Source: Chromera velia (Eukaryota; Sar; Chromeraceae). From it: 64,000 nt of DNA. The stretch spans positions 20,058 to 84,057 of the forward strand of contig JAHBMJ010004082.1 in the NCBI GenBank assembly GCA_018398765.1, given 5' to 3'. A program made the translations under genes and the position numbers. The notes under the pieces are model-generated. The model did no database searches and was not told the origin of the DNA. It saw only the letters and a program-made list of their open reading frames with translations. Shown here piece by piece: positions 23,403 to 35,059 of this stretch. Within the stretch, counting starts at the first letter, position 1; the number at the start of each line of letters is the position of its first letter.

Positions 23403-25740
23403 CTAACCTTTTCCCCTGCCTCTTCCTCCCCGATGTCCTCCCCGACTGCCGGAGGGGGGAGGAGCCCTGCTTGCCGACGCCGAACCTCGCGAGACAGAAG
23501 ACGCAGACACGGTGTTGGTGTCTCCACCAAGGCCCCCGAAAGTCAGGGAGAACAGTCCAGTGTCCAACCCCCCAAAGCCCTCCTGTCCCCCCCCAGAGTC
23601 CATTTGGAACTGCAACCAGAGAACGAGAAGTAGAAGGTCTAAGATGGCTGAGGAGCAACGCGAAACATGAATCCAAACGAGAAGACGGACAAACAACGTG
23701 AAAGACAGGGACATCAACAGTGAGAAGAGGAAACCTACGACGGCACATTCACGGATAGAGACAAAGACATGTAGACATACGGGGCCGTATATCCGGATGC
23801 AAAGATGAAAAGACGGTTCAAACACAGGAAGGGAGAAAGGAGGAAAGAAAGAAACCCAAAGAAAGAACGGAACAAGGGAACGAACAGACCAACCAATGCA
23901 GAATCCATGATGCCGCCAGTTCCTTTTGTTTTCTTTTTCTTCTTCCCCGACCCTTCAGCAGATCCCCCCACAGGTCCTCCTCGTAATCCATCCAGCCCCC
24001 GTCCCTGCCCTCTCCCTCTGCCCCCCGCTTCGAGGTCCCCTGCTCTCTTCGTGCCCCTCATTTCCGTCTGGGCCTCCGTGCCCCCCCTTTCCGTGCTTTC
24101 CTTTTTCTTCTTGGCCTCTGCTTTCGAAGAAGGAACAGACGCCAGCGTTCGGAACCCTCTGGGGTGTGTGGCGCTCTCCGCCCCCCCACCCGTCTCCTTC
24201 ACCTTCCCCCCGACAGCTGCTGCATCCGCGCTCCTGAATGCCGATACTGCACCTCCCCTTCCTCTTCCCCTTCCTGTTGTTTGCGAGAGACGCGGCGGGG
24301 AAGCTGGAGAGACCGGGACCGGAGGCGGCGACACGCTCTCTCCTCTTGTGTCAAGGATAAAATCGGGAGGAACAATCGCTCCGCCCTCGTCCATATCCAG
24401 AAGGGAAGACCCAAGGTCACCGCTGTGCGCGTAGATATTCAAGGAGCTCTTTCCACTGCCAACATCAGCAGCAGAAGCAGCAGAGGGTCCTTCGCACAGG
24501 AAATTGAGACTTCCACTGCCACCAGCAGGACTAGGTCCAGATTTGTTCTGAGACCCCCGTCGTCTCTCTTCCTCTTCTTCCTGCGTCTTCATCCTTCTCT
24601 GTCTGTCCAGACCTGCAAACTCCTCCTTGAGAGCGGCGGCGGCAGCAATTGCCTTCTCTTTCTCCTCTCCACTCTTGCTTTTGTGCTGACGATTAGATAC
24701 GGGCCCAGAAGAGCGAAGTCGCTTCTTCGGTCTGACAGCAATTTTCTCTGTGAAGACGGCGGGGGCCGACGACGTGTTCCCGCACGCTTTGCAGAAATAC
24801 ACCTGAAAGAATGCAGCCATGCAGAAGAAAGAGGCTGTGCTCACAGGAGGGTTGGAGACCACAGGCAAGAAAGAGAAGGGAAGGGAAGAAAAGGACAGCA
24901 TGGATGCACCTGAGGGCTCATCCACGGACCACGCTACCAAAAAGAACACAAAGAGGCGCTTTCAACACCCGACTGCAAAAAGGAAATGCACATCCCTGAC
25001 TGTTCGAGGAGACCCGTCTGTCGCCATCTCTCTGAGGGTTCTCCATTCCATCAGCTGATTTGGCGGGAGGGACACAGAGGTGAAAGACGACTTGGTTAAA
25101 GAGGAATTGTGGAGAGAAGGATGAGCACAAATCGAGACCCGGGGGGAGCGTATGTATGTGTGTGCGTACGAGTGTGCATGTATACAGATTTATGTAAGAA
25201 GAGAAGAGAAGCGGAGAAGAGAGAAGGGGAAGAATAAAGGAGACAGATAGACCCACCGCCTCACTCTTCACGGTCTTCGTCCCCTTTGCCCCAGGTCTCG
25301 AATCGCTTTGTTGACCTCCTCCACCCTGAAACGCCGCCCCCACATTTGCGTTGTGCTGCCCACTGAGCTTTTTGAGGAATTCTGGGAGATGAGAGGAAGA
25401 AGAGGAGGCGGCACCCCGTACTCCAGATACCCCAGACCCCCTTTCCGCCCTCTTCAAAAGCTTTCGCCTCCTTTGCTTGTCTGTGGGACGGGCAAGTTGT
25501 GTGCCGGTGAAGGGCACCACACGCACAGCGCCGCAGGAGGGGCAGAACTTTGACTTGGTGAAGCTGTCCAGAGCTGCACGCCCACACATGTACACACACC
25601 ACACACACCCATACGCAATCATTCGAACGCATTCGTGCACACACTTTTGTGTCCGCATTTTTGATGAGAGAGAGGAAGCGAGAGTCAGAGAGAGAGAGAA
25701 ACAGACTATATGTTTCTTCTTCTTCTCCCTCTTTTTCTTC

Positions 25741-25780
<40 letters not shown>

Positions 25781-26561
25781 TAAGCTTACACCGACACACC
25801 CGCGCGTGTGCGGAGGAACGGAGAGAAAGGCGGAGGGATGAGGGAGGAGGGAGAAGGAAGAAAGGAGGCCCGGATGGATGAACGGATGGATGGATGGATG
25901 GAGGATTAGGCGTGTGGGGTCTTTGAGGAACCGTTTTTTCATTTCGACTGCATAGTCTCTTCAGAATGAAGACTGATGGATAGATTCCAACTCAGAAGCA
26001 GAACCTGAGAATTGACGCACAAAAACTCAGTAGAGCTGATCCCCCCAAAAGGGACGGGGTCATTCGACTTATTCATGGATCGATGAGATAATCCGGAAGA
26101 GGAAAGGAAGGAAAGAAGGACGGAAGGAGGGAAGGAAAGCATGAACACCGGAGACAGAGCAGAAGGCTTCGGGCTGAGGAGAGAGTCATGCGTCTAGGTC
26201 ATGCAGGCCTACCGATGTCTCTGTCGGCCGCGAAATTGCAGAACTTGCGGGTCAAAATTCTTGCCAGAGGTGGGTTAGTGACGGCAAACGCGTGTGACGC
26301 CGTCTGCAGATGGAGGAGGGTCTTCATTTGTTGCCGCGCAGGGAGAGGAGATGACTCTCTGGGAGGTGGAAGGGGGTTGTATTGGATCTTCTTTTCGGAG
26401 TACAACGGACGGGGTTTTGCTGCGGGCCCAGAGGCACTGCCCTGTCCCTGCGCCCTTGCCAAGTCTTCAAGGAGACTGCTGCCCGCATCGCTTGGGGAGG
26501 GGGCGGGTTCCCTCGGCTGAAGCTTCTTGGAGATATCTCGGAGACGCTCAAGACGTTTCAT
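23403..26561 (-). CDS. RNase P/MRP subunit, Rpr2/Rpp21/SNM1 family (candidate)
   Basis: Exons on the minus strand: 26561-26213, 25573-25272, 24802-23894 and 23609-23403. All phases close, giving 588 residues. The core reads HLQTASHAFAVTNPPLARIL, then RDIALDSFTKSKFCPSCG across the first junction. A second pair, VYFCKACG, starts the third exon. Helices around NPxLAR, then a Lys-FCxxCG, then a second CxxCG is the Rpr2/Rpp21/SNM1 zinc-ribbon layout; members bind the RNA of RNase P or MRP and act in tRNA or rRNA processing. Odd points: about 80 extra residues between the two Cys pairs, and a long disordered tail with KKKKKTK and RGG repeats (RGGHRGGRGRGKG) at the end. Start is uncertain: Met at 26327 would give a family-like compact N-terminus. 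Family call is moderate. Confidence 0.55.
25702..25783 (-). repeat. Dispersed motif plus (GA)n(CAGA)n
   Basis: A reverse-strand copy of the spacer seen at 16.2-16.6 kb and 49.25 kb (GACTATATGTTTCTTCTTCT on the + strand), joined to GAGA and CAGA microsatellites. It lies in intron 2 of the Rpr2-like gene. Confidence 0.75.
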
Positions 26562-27040
26562 TCCAGTCTGTTCGATTGTGGTCAGTCAGCTTGCTTCTTT
26601 TTACCCAACTACTATTTTTTTTGTATGAGAGCAATTCTCTGTGACATCTTACTCACGAAGAGCTTCCTGAGGTGCGTGGAACTGCAAAAATTGCACATAT
26701 AGACGGGTGCACCAGCACGTCGACAAAAAAAATCAGTGTCAGACAAAAGAATTTTGCTGACAGAAACTGATTGACGACGTATCAGACGGCAGGACCTGGG
26801 ATCGAATTCGAGAAAGACGTACAGGCTACAAGGCCACTGCAGGCAATGGTGTAGACCATCATTGTGCGGATCGAAAACTTTGACACAAAGCGCACGGATT
26901 TACAAGGCAGTCACTCGTAGTCACTCTGAGAAAGTCGGGAAATTGTCGGGACAAGTGCAACAACAACGGGTTACGCGCGACATCGCGCGCGATGGGTTCA
27001 CCATATGGTGAGCACGCTCATGCACTGTTGCATGATGAGT
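26562..27040. other. Intergenic, no gene seen
   Basis: Upstream flank of the Rpr2-like gene, of unremarkable composition. It ends at the foldback element. Confidence 0.4.
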
Positions 27041-27458
27041 ATACCAAGACCAACTCAATTTGGCACGATTACGATTGCGATTGCAAAATGTGAAAAATAT
27101 TTTTATCGCGCAAACAGTCTTTTGAGACTTGCAACATGTTTTTGATAATATTCGTGAAGTCTGTGCAAATTTTCAAGTTTGTACGCACGACCGATTATGT
27201 TTGCCAAAAATATGAAAATTTAAAGTCGGGCGGCCCCGGAAACCAAAAAAATTAAGTCCCGACTTTGAATTTTCATATTTTTTGCAAACATAATTGGTTG
27301 CACGTATGAACTTGAAAATTTGCACAGACTTCACGAATATTATCAAAAACATGTTACAAGTCTCAAAAAACTGTTTGCACGATAAAAATATTTTTCACAC
27401 TTGCAATCACAATCATAATTGGCTGTATGGGTTTGCCAAATTGAGTTGGTCTTGGTAT
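27041..27458. mobile_element. Foldback element (long inverted repeat)
   Basis: Left arm 27041-27230 and right arm 27258-27458 are reverse complements over about 190 bp with few mismatches, around a 27-bp spacer rich in GGCCCCGG and poly-A. The outer ends are ATACCAAGACCAACTCAATT and its complement. It is AT-rich and non-coding. A foldback or MITE-type DNA element is the simplest reading. No convincing target-site duplication was identified. Confidence 0.75.
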
Positions 27459-27552
27459 ATATGCCCATAAAATGTAGTAAAATATTATAAAAAAAATATG
27501 GATCCTCTACCCCCAAGAAGGCTTCCTATGGTTGATCCGGAACGGCCGTCAA

Positions 27553-27755
27553 AGCGCGGGCGCCTTCGCTGCCAAAGCCTGACCGCGCCGAAGGCGCGGG
27601 CCTGTCAAAGCCCGACCGCGCCGAAGGCGCGGGCCTACCAAAGCCCGACCACGCTGAAGGCGCGGGCCTGTCAAAGCCTGACCGCGCCGAAGGCGCGGGC
27701 CTACCAAAGCCCGACCGTGCCAAAGACGCAGGCCTATCAAAGCCCGACTGTACGT
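27553..27755 (+). repeat. GC-rich minisatellite with hairpin units
   Basis: About six copies of a unit near 30-33 bp, AAAGCCCGACCGCGCCGAAG followed by GCGCGGGCCT. Each unit contains CGCGCC-GAA-GGCGCG, a perfect six-base-pair hairpin. It is much more GC-rich than its flanks. It creates a repetitive open frame (SPTAPKARAYQ) that is not regarded as a gene. Confidence 0.85.
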
Positions 27756-27957
27756 ACCGCCCCAAAGCCCACATGCATGTAGCTTTTGCAGTTGTACGTA
27801 TTAATGCATACATGCACAAAGGTGCAAAAGCTATCTGAAAAACGTCTCGGTCTTCTGGCTTGTTACTGTATGTCGGTCCGCTATGGTCAGCACCTACCCT
27901 TAGGCTGGCAAATTCGATCTGACCGTGACACTGTCTGTGTACTTTTCTTTTCCCAAA

Positions 27958-28739
27958 ATGTCCAGCCTGCCTTTTGACGCTCATTTGCGAATCGCTGTGT
28001 CAGACTTCCTTGAAGATGCGGCCCTTGCTGAGTCAGTTTCAGAGTTCTTTCTGAAGACGTTGGGGGTGGAATCCACAGAGCACATTGAGAAGTACTTTGA
28101 ACCCCGAAAGGAATTTAAAGCTCTGAAGCTTCAACATGTTCGACAGGCCGACGAATTGAAAACTTTTCTTTTGAAACGGCTTGGAGGGGGCTTACAGAAA
28201 GCGGAACCTCAGCAAAAGGCGCCCCCGGTGTAGGAGGCTGACACGCAGTCTCGGAAACGGACTGCCCCCCCCTCTACACGGGAGGAGAGTCCTCCTTCTG
28301 GAGCATCGCGGGGATTGATAGCCAACTGGATGGGTCCGTTTCTTTTTCACTGGCTGACTCAATCGTTCTGCATGCATGCATATCGAAGAACTGCATCCAC
28401 GGTCAGTGTTCTCCACTTCTCTTCACACACTGTCTCAGACTGCATAACTGTGGATCTGACTCTTCTATTGCCTTTGTCTCTTTTGTCTTGTTTGCAGCGC
28501 AGGGAGCCCCAAAGAAGCCGAAGCCCGACAAACCCGATAAGCCCGACAAGCCCAACAAGCCCAACAAGCCCCTCATCTTCTCGAACAATCCAGGAAACTC
28601 TGGGAAGACGGCGGAAAGGCCGATCAGAAATCGGTTGGATGTTGCTGCCCTCATGCAGAGGGCTGACCTAACAGATAACGAGAAGGTGGACCGCTTTTTG
28701 AAGTGCTTGAAGGAGAAGAAGGACATGGAACTCATCTAG
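27958..28739 (+). CDS. Unrecognised protein, N-terminal gene model
   Basis: ATG 27958 opens a clean frame (MSSLPFDAHLRIAVSDFLED, then LKTLGVESTEHIEKYFEPRK) reaching a GT donor at 28228. A second coding exon begins at 28498 after TTGTTTGCAG, with Lys-Pro-Asp/Asn repeats (KPDKPDKPDKPNKPNKP), and then a charged helical segment (LMQRADLTDNEKVDRFLKCL) ending at TAG 28737. The two exons do not join in phase directly; a micro-exon near 28388-28400 would correct it. The frame stays coding-like past the stop (AWFTNLLE), so this and the next model may be one gene with a nonsense codon. Function unknown. Confidence 0.4.
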
Positions 28740-28869
28740 GCATGGTTCACCAATTTGCTTGAGGTCAGTGGGAGCCGGTGGGAGTGGGTGCCACTGGGAG
28801 GGGGTGAGGGGTGCATGACGTGCTGCGGTTTGCATTTCCTCCCAACTTCTTCACCCCCCGGACGTTCAC

Positions 28870-30619
28870 AGACCTCTGCTGTGAAGAGCTGTTTTCTCGA
28901 GTTTGCATGTACATCCTTGGTCAGACAGAGAAGTCAATTCTGTCCTTTTTGGAAGCAGTCCGTCACTTCATTGCAGCAGACATGGGGGGGCTTGAAGAGG
29001 CACTTGGGGGCGGGAGTAAGGAGAAGCGGACCCTTTGTTCTTGTGCCGTCTGCTGTAAACCGTGGGAAGGGGATGAAGAGATTAAAAAATTGATGGAGGA
29101 AGAAATGGAAGATCTCAGAGGAGAGCTCGAGAAATTAGGAATGCATGGACTGCCTGCAATTCCACCCGTCGAACGCTTTAATCGGGGCAAGCTCTTAGAG
29201 GTCATTGGATCGGGGTGTGATGATTCAGACACCTTTGAGATGAAAGACGCATTGTTTGTCCAAGATGTGAGATTAGAAACGGAGGAAGAAGGTGAGTCAG
29301 AATCAGTTTCTGACGCTGAGAGCGAGTCTGTTCAGTTCGTGACTCCTTGTCCTTTGAATGACTCTGTGCCTCTCCCTGTGTGCGTCTCTCGGAGGGCGCA
29401 AGGGCTGAAGGCAAGCCCGACAAATGAGATGTTTGGGGATGATGGAAGGCACCTTGCAACGATTACAAAAGCTGTAGTGAATAAAGTCATGCCAACAACG
29501 TCGAAAGACACGGCGGCAGCAGGCCGTCATCGTTTTCGCGGCTCGACCAGACAGGCAGCGATTCACCGAGATGATGCATCCCGAAAAAGATACTGGAAGG
29601 GCGATGTGTATCAGCTTCTCCGTTTCACTGATGGGGAGCCTCTAAGAGAGGAAGGCAGACCTGACAGAGTGCTTCCTTCTTTCGAGCAAGCCACCGCGTC
29701 TTGTGTGTTTGTGCATATTGAACAACTCACGTTTTGTGCAAATGAATCAACAGGAAAGTACTTTATGTATCAGTCACTTGCAAAGGAGGATGTTGACCGT
29801 GCCTATGCAGTTGTATCCTTTTTGACCTTAGGGGAGGGAGGAGTCTTCTTCTCTAACTTTCTTTGAACTCCTTCGTACCCTTTGATTCCTCTGTGTGACA
29901 TTGGCTGCCGTGTCTTGTTCAATGAAGAAGGTCGATGTACTGGCCTTGAGAGAGATGCAGGTGGGGAGGGCATGAAAATTCATTCTTTCCCTCTTTCACT
30001 TTACTTTCAAACATTAAAAATTTAGAGAGAGCTGACAGCCAAACAAAAGGAAAACGTTCGGAGACAGGGGCTGCAAGCTCTCACAAAAAGAGAGATGAAG
30101 AAGGAGCTGAAAGCAAGACGTCTTTCTGTTCATGCAGGTGGAGAGTTGAGCGAGGTTCAAAGGGCTCTAGCCTTTGAAGTTTTCAATGAAAGCAGAGAAT
30201 TATGGGCCCTGACGACAGAGTATGAGCCCGCGGTTGATGTGTATCCCTTCAAGTCAAAAGTTGGTGCACCGGCGCACGCAATCGTTTGCGCCAGTGCACC
30301 TCTTGCTGCAGCTTTTAATTCATCTGCTGAATCTGCAACTAGAGATATTAGCCAATTGATTGAAGAAGCTGTGGAGGTGGAGGCTCGACGGCACGAAAGG
30401 CATCAAACAAGAGGACAAAGAGCACAAGCAAAAGGAAAAGCGAAAGCAAAAGCAAAGGCTAAGGCAAAAAACAAAGCGAAAGCAAAGGCTACTTTGTTTG
30501 CCCGGGCGACGAGCGAATATAGTGGCAGCGAAGGAAGGGGGGCTACAGAGTCTGATGATGATGACGATGACTATCGCCCTGCTGCGCGCAGAGTCCGTGG
30601 ATCTAGAATTCCTAAATGA
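28870..30619 (+). CDS. Unrecognised protein with Cys motif and basic/acidic tail
   Basis: Exons 28870-29812, 29928-29960 and 30026-30619 join in phase and give about 523 residues. Visible features: a helical N-terminus (SILSFLEAVRHFIAADMGG), a Cys cluster CSCAVCCKPW, an acidic Ser/Glu stretch (ESESVSDAESESVQF), a compact segment RKRYWKGDVYQLLRFTDGEP followed by CVFVHIEQLTF and GKYFMYQSL, a Lys-Ala repeat (KAKAKAKAKAKNKAKAKA) and an acidic run (DDDDDD). No family was recognised. The start is unclear because the upstream exon does not phase. It lies inside the candidate element at 27508-30959. Confidence 0.45.
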
Positions 30620-30959
30620 AGACTGACTAAGACTGACAGATTCAAACTGATTAAAATCAATATTTTTTTTTTTATTATTTTATATATTTAAGTTGATTAT
30701 AGCAGATACTATAAGAGAGTATTAAAATATTTTAAAACTAGGTTAAACTAGATTAAATTAGGTTATAATATTTTAAAGCTACAATGGACTGGAGGTATAT
30801 TCCATACTAGAAAGAATTAGTTTTCTGTTACCAGAGCCTTGACGATATTGCATACTAGAAAGAATGAGCTTTCTATCGTCAAAGCCCTGGCGCCTTCGCT
30901 GCCAAAGCCCAGAGTTTAATTGACAGACCATAGGGTCATAGGAAGGCTTCTTGGGGGTA

Positions 30960-32154
30960 GGATCCTCAAACGAATGCTAATAATATGCGCTATACTTACA
31001 TAGGCATGTGTGAGGGGCATGCCCGGGGCTGAGACGTCGGGCTGTACATGTGGCGGCGTGAGAGGTGCTGCCAGGGCGTGAGCACGCATAGTATATAGGT
31101 ACCGGGACTAGCTCGGAGACGGGTTGCCGCCGGGCCACGATAATAGAAAGAGCGCGCGCGATCATATTAATTTTAGTGAAGGCTGCTATGGGACGAGGCC
31201 AAATAAATGTAGCTAATGGTTCGAGCAGCCTGGTGCATGAAGTGATCAACAGACTGTTTGACTGACTAGATTGAACATTAATGCTTCTAGGTCAGACGTA
31301 CCTTCAGACCATCATATAGCATTATACTGAATGAATGAAAGTGGCTTTGTTAGAGTGGAGCCGTGCTCCCAGCAGCCCATGTTCATGCAAGAGATCGTCA
31401 ATCACTCAACTCTAGAGATAAGGCTAAGCGCGAGATCCCCTGAAGTGCTCGCTTGGTGAGCTCACGAGCAGCATGCGCGTTGGAGATGGCAATAGAAGAC
31501 TCGAACAGAAGAAGAAAAGGTCGCGTTCACACAGAAACAGGCGTGCACAGTGAGTAACAAAGATCGCAAACGGCTCTGCATGCTTCATACGGATCGACTT
31601 GTAAAGCCAAAAGCAGCATCTTTTGGGCTTCTGTTTTGGCTGCATCCGATCCTTTAATTCCTTCTCTCTGAATCCTTTGTTTCACTTTCTTTCCTTCTAC
31701 CACTTTGTTTAGTTTATTTCTTGCTTCTACCCAATTGGAGCATACTGAAAGCCGGTGCTAGAGATCATCAATTTTTCTTCCATTTGAACAACCCTCTGCC
31801 AGACAAAACACCTCTCCCGGAGAGTTGGCCCCCCCCGTCAGACCCTTCCGATTTAGTGTCAATACCCTTAGGAGTGGCTCAATCTTCTCACATAAAGCAC
31901 TTCTTGGCAGACAGGATATCCGTACCTTGGGGCCATTCTTTGAAGACAAAAGAAATAGAGAAGAACATGAAAAAGACGGAAGAGCTCTCTGTAGTCCTGA
32001 TAAAGAGGCAGACAAGGAGAAGTTGCCCCTTTCTTCCCTGTCTCCCCTTTTCATGCATTTTATTCCCTAGGTATCCTTAATTTTGGTAGAAACAAACAAA
32101 TTCCCCTTCGGGGCCCATCTTTCTGAGCTCCGGACAGGGAGAGACGTTAAAAAG
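30960..32154. other. Intergenic, no supported gene
   Basis: 30960-31260 is moderately GC-rich with short palindromic pieces; 31260-31700 is unique. A + strand frame at 31721-32080 has no recognisable domain and abuts the reverse-strand LINE fragment, so it is probably non-coding. Confidence 0.35.
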
Positions 32155-32945
32155 TTAAGGCCTGCCCATCTGAACAAACCATTGACGTACATTGACGGCT
32201 CTTCTTTGCTTCTGCCCTGCTGGTTCCTTCCATGAATTCAAAAGATCCTGAAGAATAGGGAGATGCGAACGGTTAAGTATAATCCAGAATGAAGCAAAAC
32301 GAGCACATAAGAGCGCGCGAGCAGACATTAAATTAACAGATAAAAGAGAGGGTACACGCAAACTCCTGACTGGAAGTCGGGCCGCCCATCGAACAAACCG
32401 GAGCCGCAAGTTATCAATTGCCTCCCAGTCTCCCTGTCTTATCGGAAAGCACTCCAGGCTATAGAGTACCACCTGCTCCCAGCACACCTTCAGCAGCTGC
32501 ATCTTTCCCCCGAGAGGCAACCCAGACAGACTCACAGCCAGACCAATTACCGCCCCCATTGCACGCTCTGCACTGCGTAGGCGTGCTTCAATCGACCAAG
32601 TCAAATCCCCTCCCTCAAACAGAAGGCAACCCAAATATTTGTACTGATCACACCAGTCTACTTCCCTCCCTTGGTATAAAATCATGCCCTTACAGTTCTC
32701 GCGGTATTCACAAAGGCGCAGGACCTTGGTTTTCTTCAGATTGACATTCAACCCCCACTTTCCGCAATACCCCTCCAGGGCATCGAATTTTACTTAGAGG
32801 TCGGCTGCTGAGTGTGCAAACAAGACAAGATCATCAGCGTAGCCTATGCTTCCCAAACTGGCCCCAGCAAGGTGAACCCCCTCCATTTCCTTTCCATCTC
32901 CCCGTTTTCCTTTCTGAATCTCATCATGCAGGTCATTAATGAATA
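32155..32945 (-). mobile_element. LINE reverse transcriptase fragment
   Basis: Reading leftward, the region begins with NDLHDEIQK, reaches the catalytic GYADDLVLFAHS (near 32825-32860), then an in-frame TAA near 32793, then KKTKVLRLCEYRENC, QYKYLGCLLFEGG and WEQVVLYSLECFPIRQ, ending at 32155. This is the palm-to-thumb part of a non-LTR retrotransposon RT. It is truncated at both sides and inactivated. Confidence 0.8.
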
Positions 32946-34918
32946 ATAGAAACCATATAGCATTGTACTATTCATCTTACAGCATGCATGTACCTAAAGA
33001 AAACAAGTAAAAAAAGAGTATTAAAATTAAATAAATAAATTTTATTAAATGAGTACTTTAAAAGTACTAGCAAACAAAAGAAGACCGTATATATATCTTA
33101 ATTATTTTTAAACTAGGCTATTTAAGACATACTGGTAAGAATATATCAATCAATCAATATACTAAACACGAAAAAGTAAAAAATTATACATTCCTAGATG
33201 GATTCGATCTCCGCTACCTAGCCCGCTACTTCTCTTTTAACTAGTCTTTTAAGTATATGCAATTAAGATCGACGTCAACGTCCCTACTATATGATACATA
33301 TATTGGCGTGTTGCTACGTGTTGCAATTTGATCTCCTTTTCTTGATCTTACTTCCTCTAATTTTTTTACGTATTCTACATAAATGCAGATATAACAGAAT
33401 TTAGGGCAGAATCTTAGTCTGAATCTTAGGCAAGACTGATTTTTTAGCATTGTTTTCGTCTGTCCCCCTCTTCCTCTGTTCGTGGTAGTTCGTGGAATCC
33501 GTTTTTCAAGCCATGCATTGCGCGAAAGTGAGCGGTTGTCTGTACAGTGTTTTTCTTTGGCCTCTTTTCATTTTCCCCCCGTGCTCTCTCAGCGAGGAAA
33601 AACTCCCAGAGGCTGCTTGCAAACCTGCCAGAGCATTGCATCAGTTTCTTCGATTTCCTGCAAGCAACCATCCCAGCTGCCTGACGGACTACAGCTGTAT
33701 GCCTCGGGTAGGACTGCGCAAGAGAGACAGACAGAGTGAGGGGACAGCCGCACAGCGACGTGGAAGGGAGGGAGATGAGACTGAAACAAATGACGAGAAT
33801 CAACTCATGAGAGTTTTGTGGATCGGAATCTAATTCAGACAAAAGGAAGGAAAATTCAACAAATTGAGAGGGCGTCAAGGACAGGAAATGAATTCGGACC
33901 AAAGAACCGATCAGATGAGTCAACGAGCATCTTTCTGTCGGTTTGTCTTTTGGCCCCGATCTTTGCCTCCAGTCAGTCCCCTCCTCTTCCTTTTGTCTGT
34001 CTGTTCGACTCGACCAATCAGCCAATCAATCGATCGGTCAGTCACTGACAGGTGGGTGAACTACGGCCAGACGCAAACCATTGCGCCACCATAAATTTTA
34101 CACTGCCCATCTCCGCTCTGCCAAGCTTTTCACCGTTTCTCTCTAGCTCTTGATGATCAATCGGTGTTTGATTTGAATGAAATTAGCTTCTTCCGTCCTT
34201 CCTTCCTTCGTGCCCCCGGCATCCATCCGACGCGGAGAAAACAAAAGAAAGAAAGAAAGAAAATAAACCAACCACCCGAGCCATGCAGAGGTTGGTCGAA
34301 TCTCCAACTCGACAAGCGGAGGGACAGGCAGGCAGGCAGGCAGAGAGAGCAGTCAAGCGAGCTGTTCAGAGAACGCAACGGACGTCACAAGCTTTCTCTC
34401 TTTCTTCTTGTTTCTGTCTGTCTGTCTGTCTGTCTGTCTTTCGACAAATGCGTCGACCCATCGAGGGGTTCGTTCTTTTGTTTGCATGAACCTCTGGATG
34501 GACAATGCACCTCCTCCCTCCCGAAAGGGAGACAAGAAAGAACATCCAGAGGAAGGAAGGAATACTTCAGCCAGTCAGTCGGTCAGTAAGCTGTTAACTC
34601 ATCCCACCCGCTCTGCACACACAAGACAAAACCACTCAGCCTGAATGGAGGGCATGTGAAGAGACGAGAAATAGCAGAAGAAAAAGGAAGCGGTCGGCAA
34701 CAAAACAACCAATCCAGAGTGCGGTGTCTGTCTCTTCCTAGTAGCCCAACGTCTGGGCTATCTATCCTTTCTCTCTTCTGTTCATCTTCTTCTTCCCACT
34801 ACGCCCATCAACGAGGAAAGACAGAAAAGGGACAACGACAAAAAGAAGAGACAGACTTGCGAGCAGAGACCCATCCGTCAATACCTCTCCCCATCCCTTC
34901 CTTCCTTCTTTCCCAGAT

Positions 34919-34985
34919 TGACTCACTCACTCACTCACTCACTCACTCACTCATTCGCTCACTCACTCACTCACTCGCTCACTCA
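34919..34985 (+). repeat. (ACTC)n microsatellite
   Basis: About 16 tandem ACTC units with two ATTC/GCTC variants, followed by a (TC)n(GTCT)n tract near 35024-35066. Confidence 0.9.
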
Positions 34986-35023
34986 TTTACTGCTTCGAAC
35001 ACGAAGGAGGTTTTGTTCTTGAC

Positions 35024-35059
<36 letters not shown>

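Larger units (their letters stand above)
27508..30959. mobile_element. Candidate inverted-repeat-bounded element with unknown genes
   Basis: TACCCCCAAGAAGGCTTCCT at 27508 recurs inverted at 30937-30959 (23 bp, one mismatch). Both ends also carry a direct copy of GCGCCTTCGCTGCCAAAGC (near 27558 and 30890). Between them lie a minisatellite, two unrecognised gene models and an AT-rich tail with tandem ACTAGAAAGAAT units near 30808-30875. No transposase motif was found, so this may be an unknown cargo element or a coincidental repeat pair. Confidence 0.35.

Noticed and set aside
33624-33656. Minus-strand micro-exon EIEETDAMLWQ
   Set aside because: It has acceptor and donor dinucleotides, but no partner exons could be phased to it.
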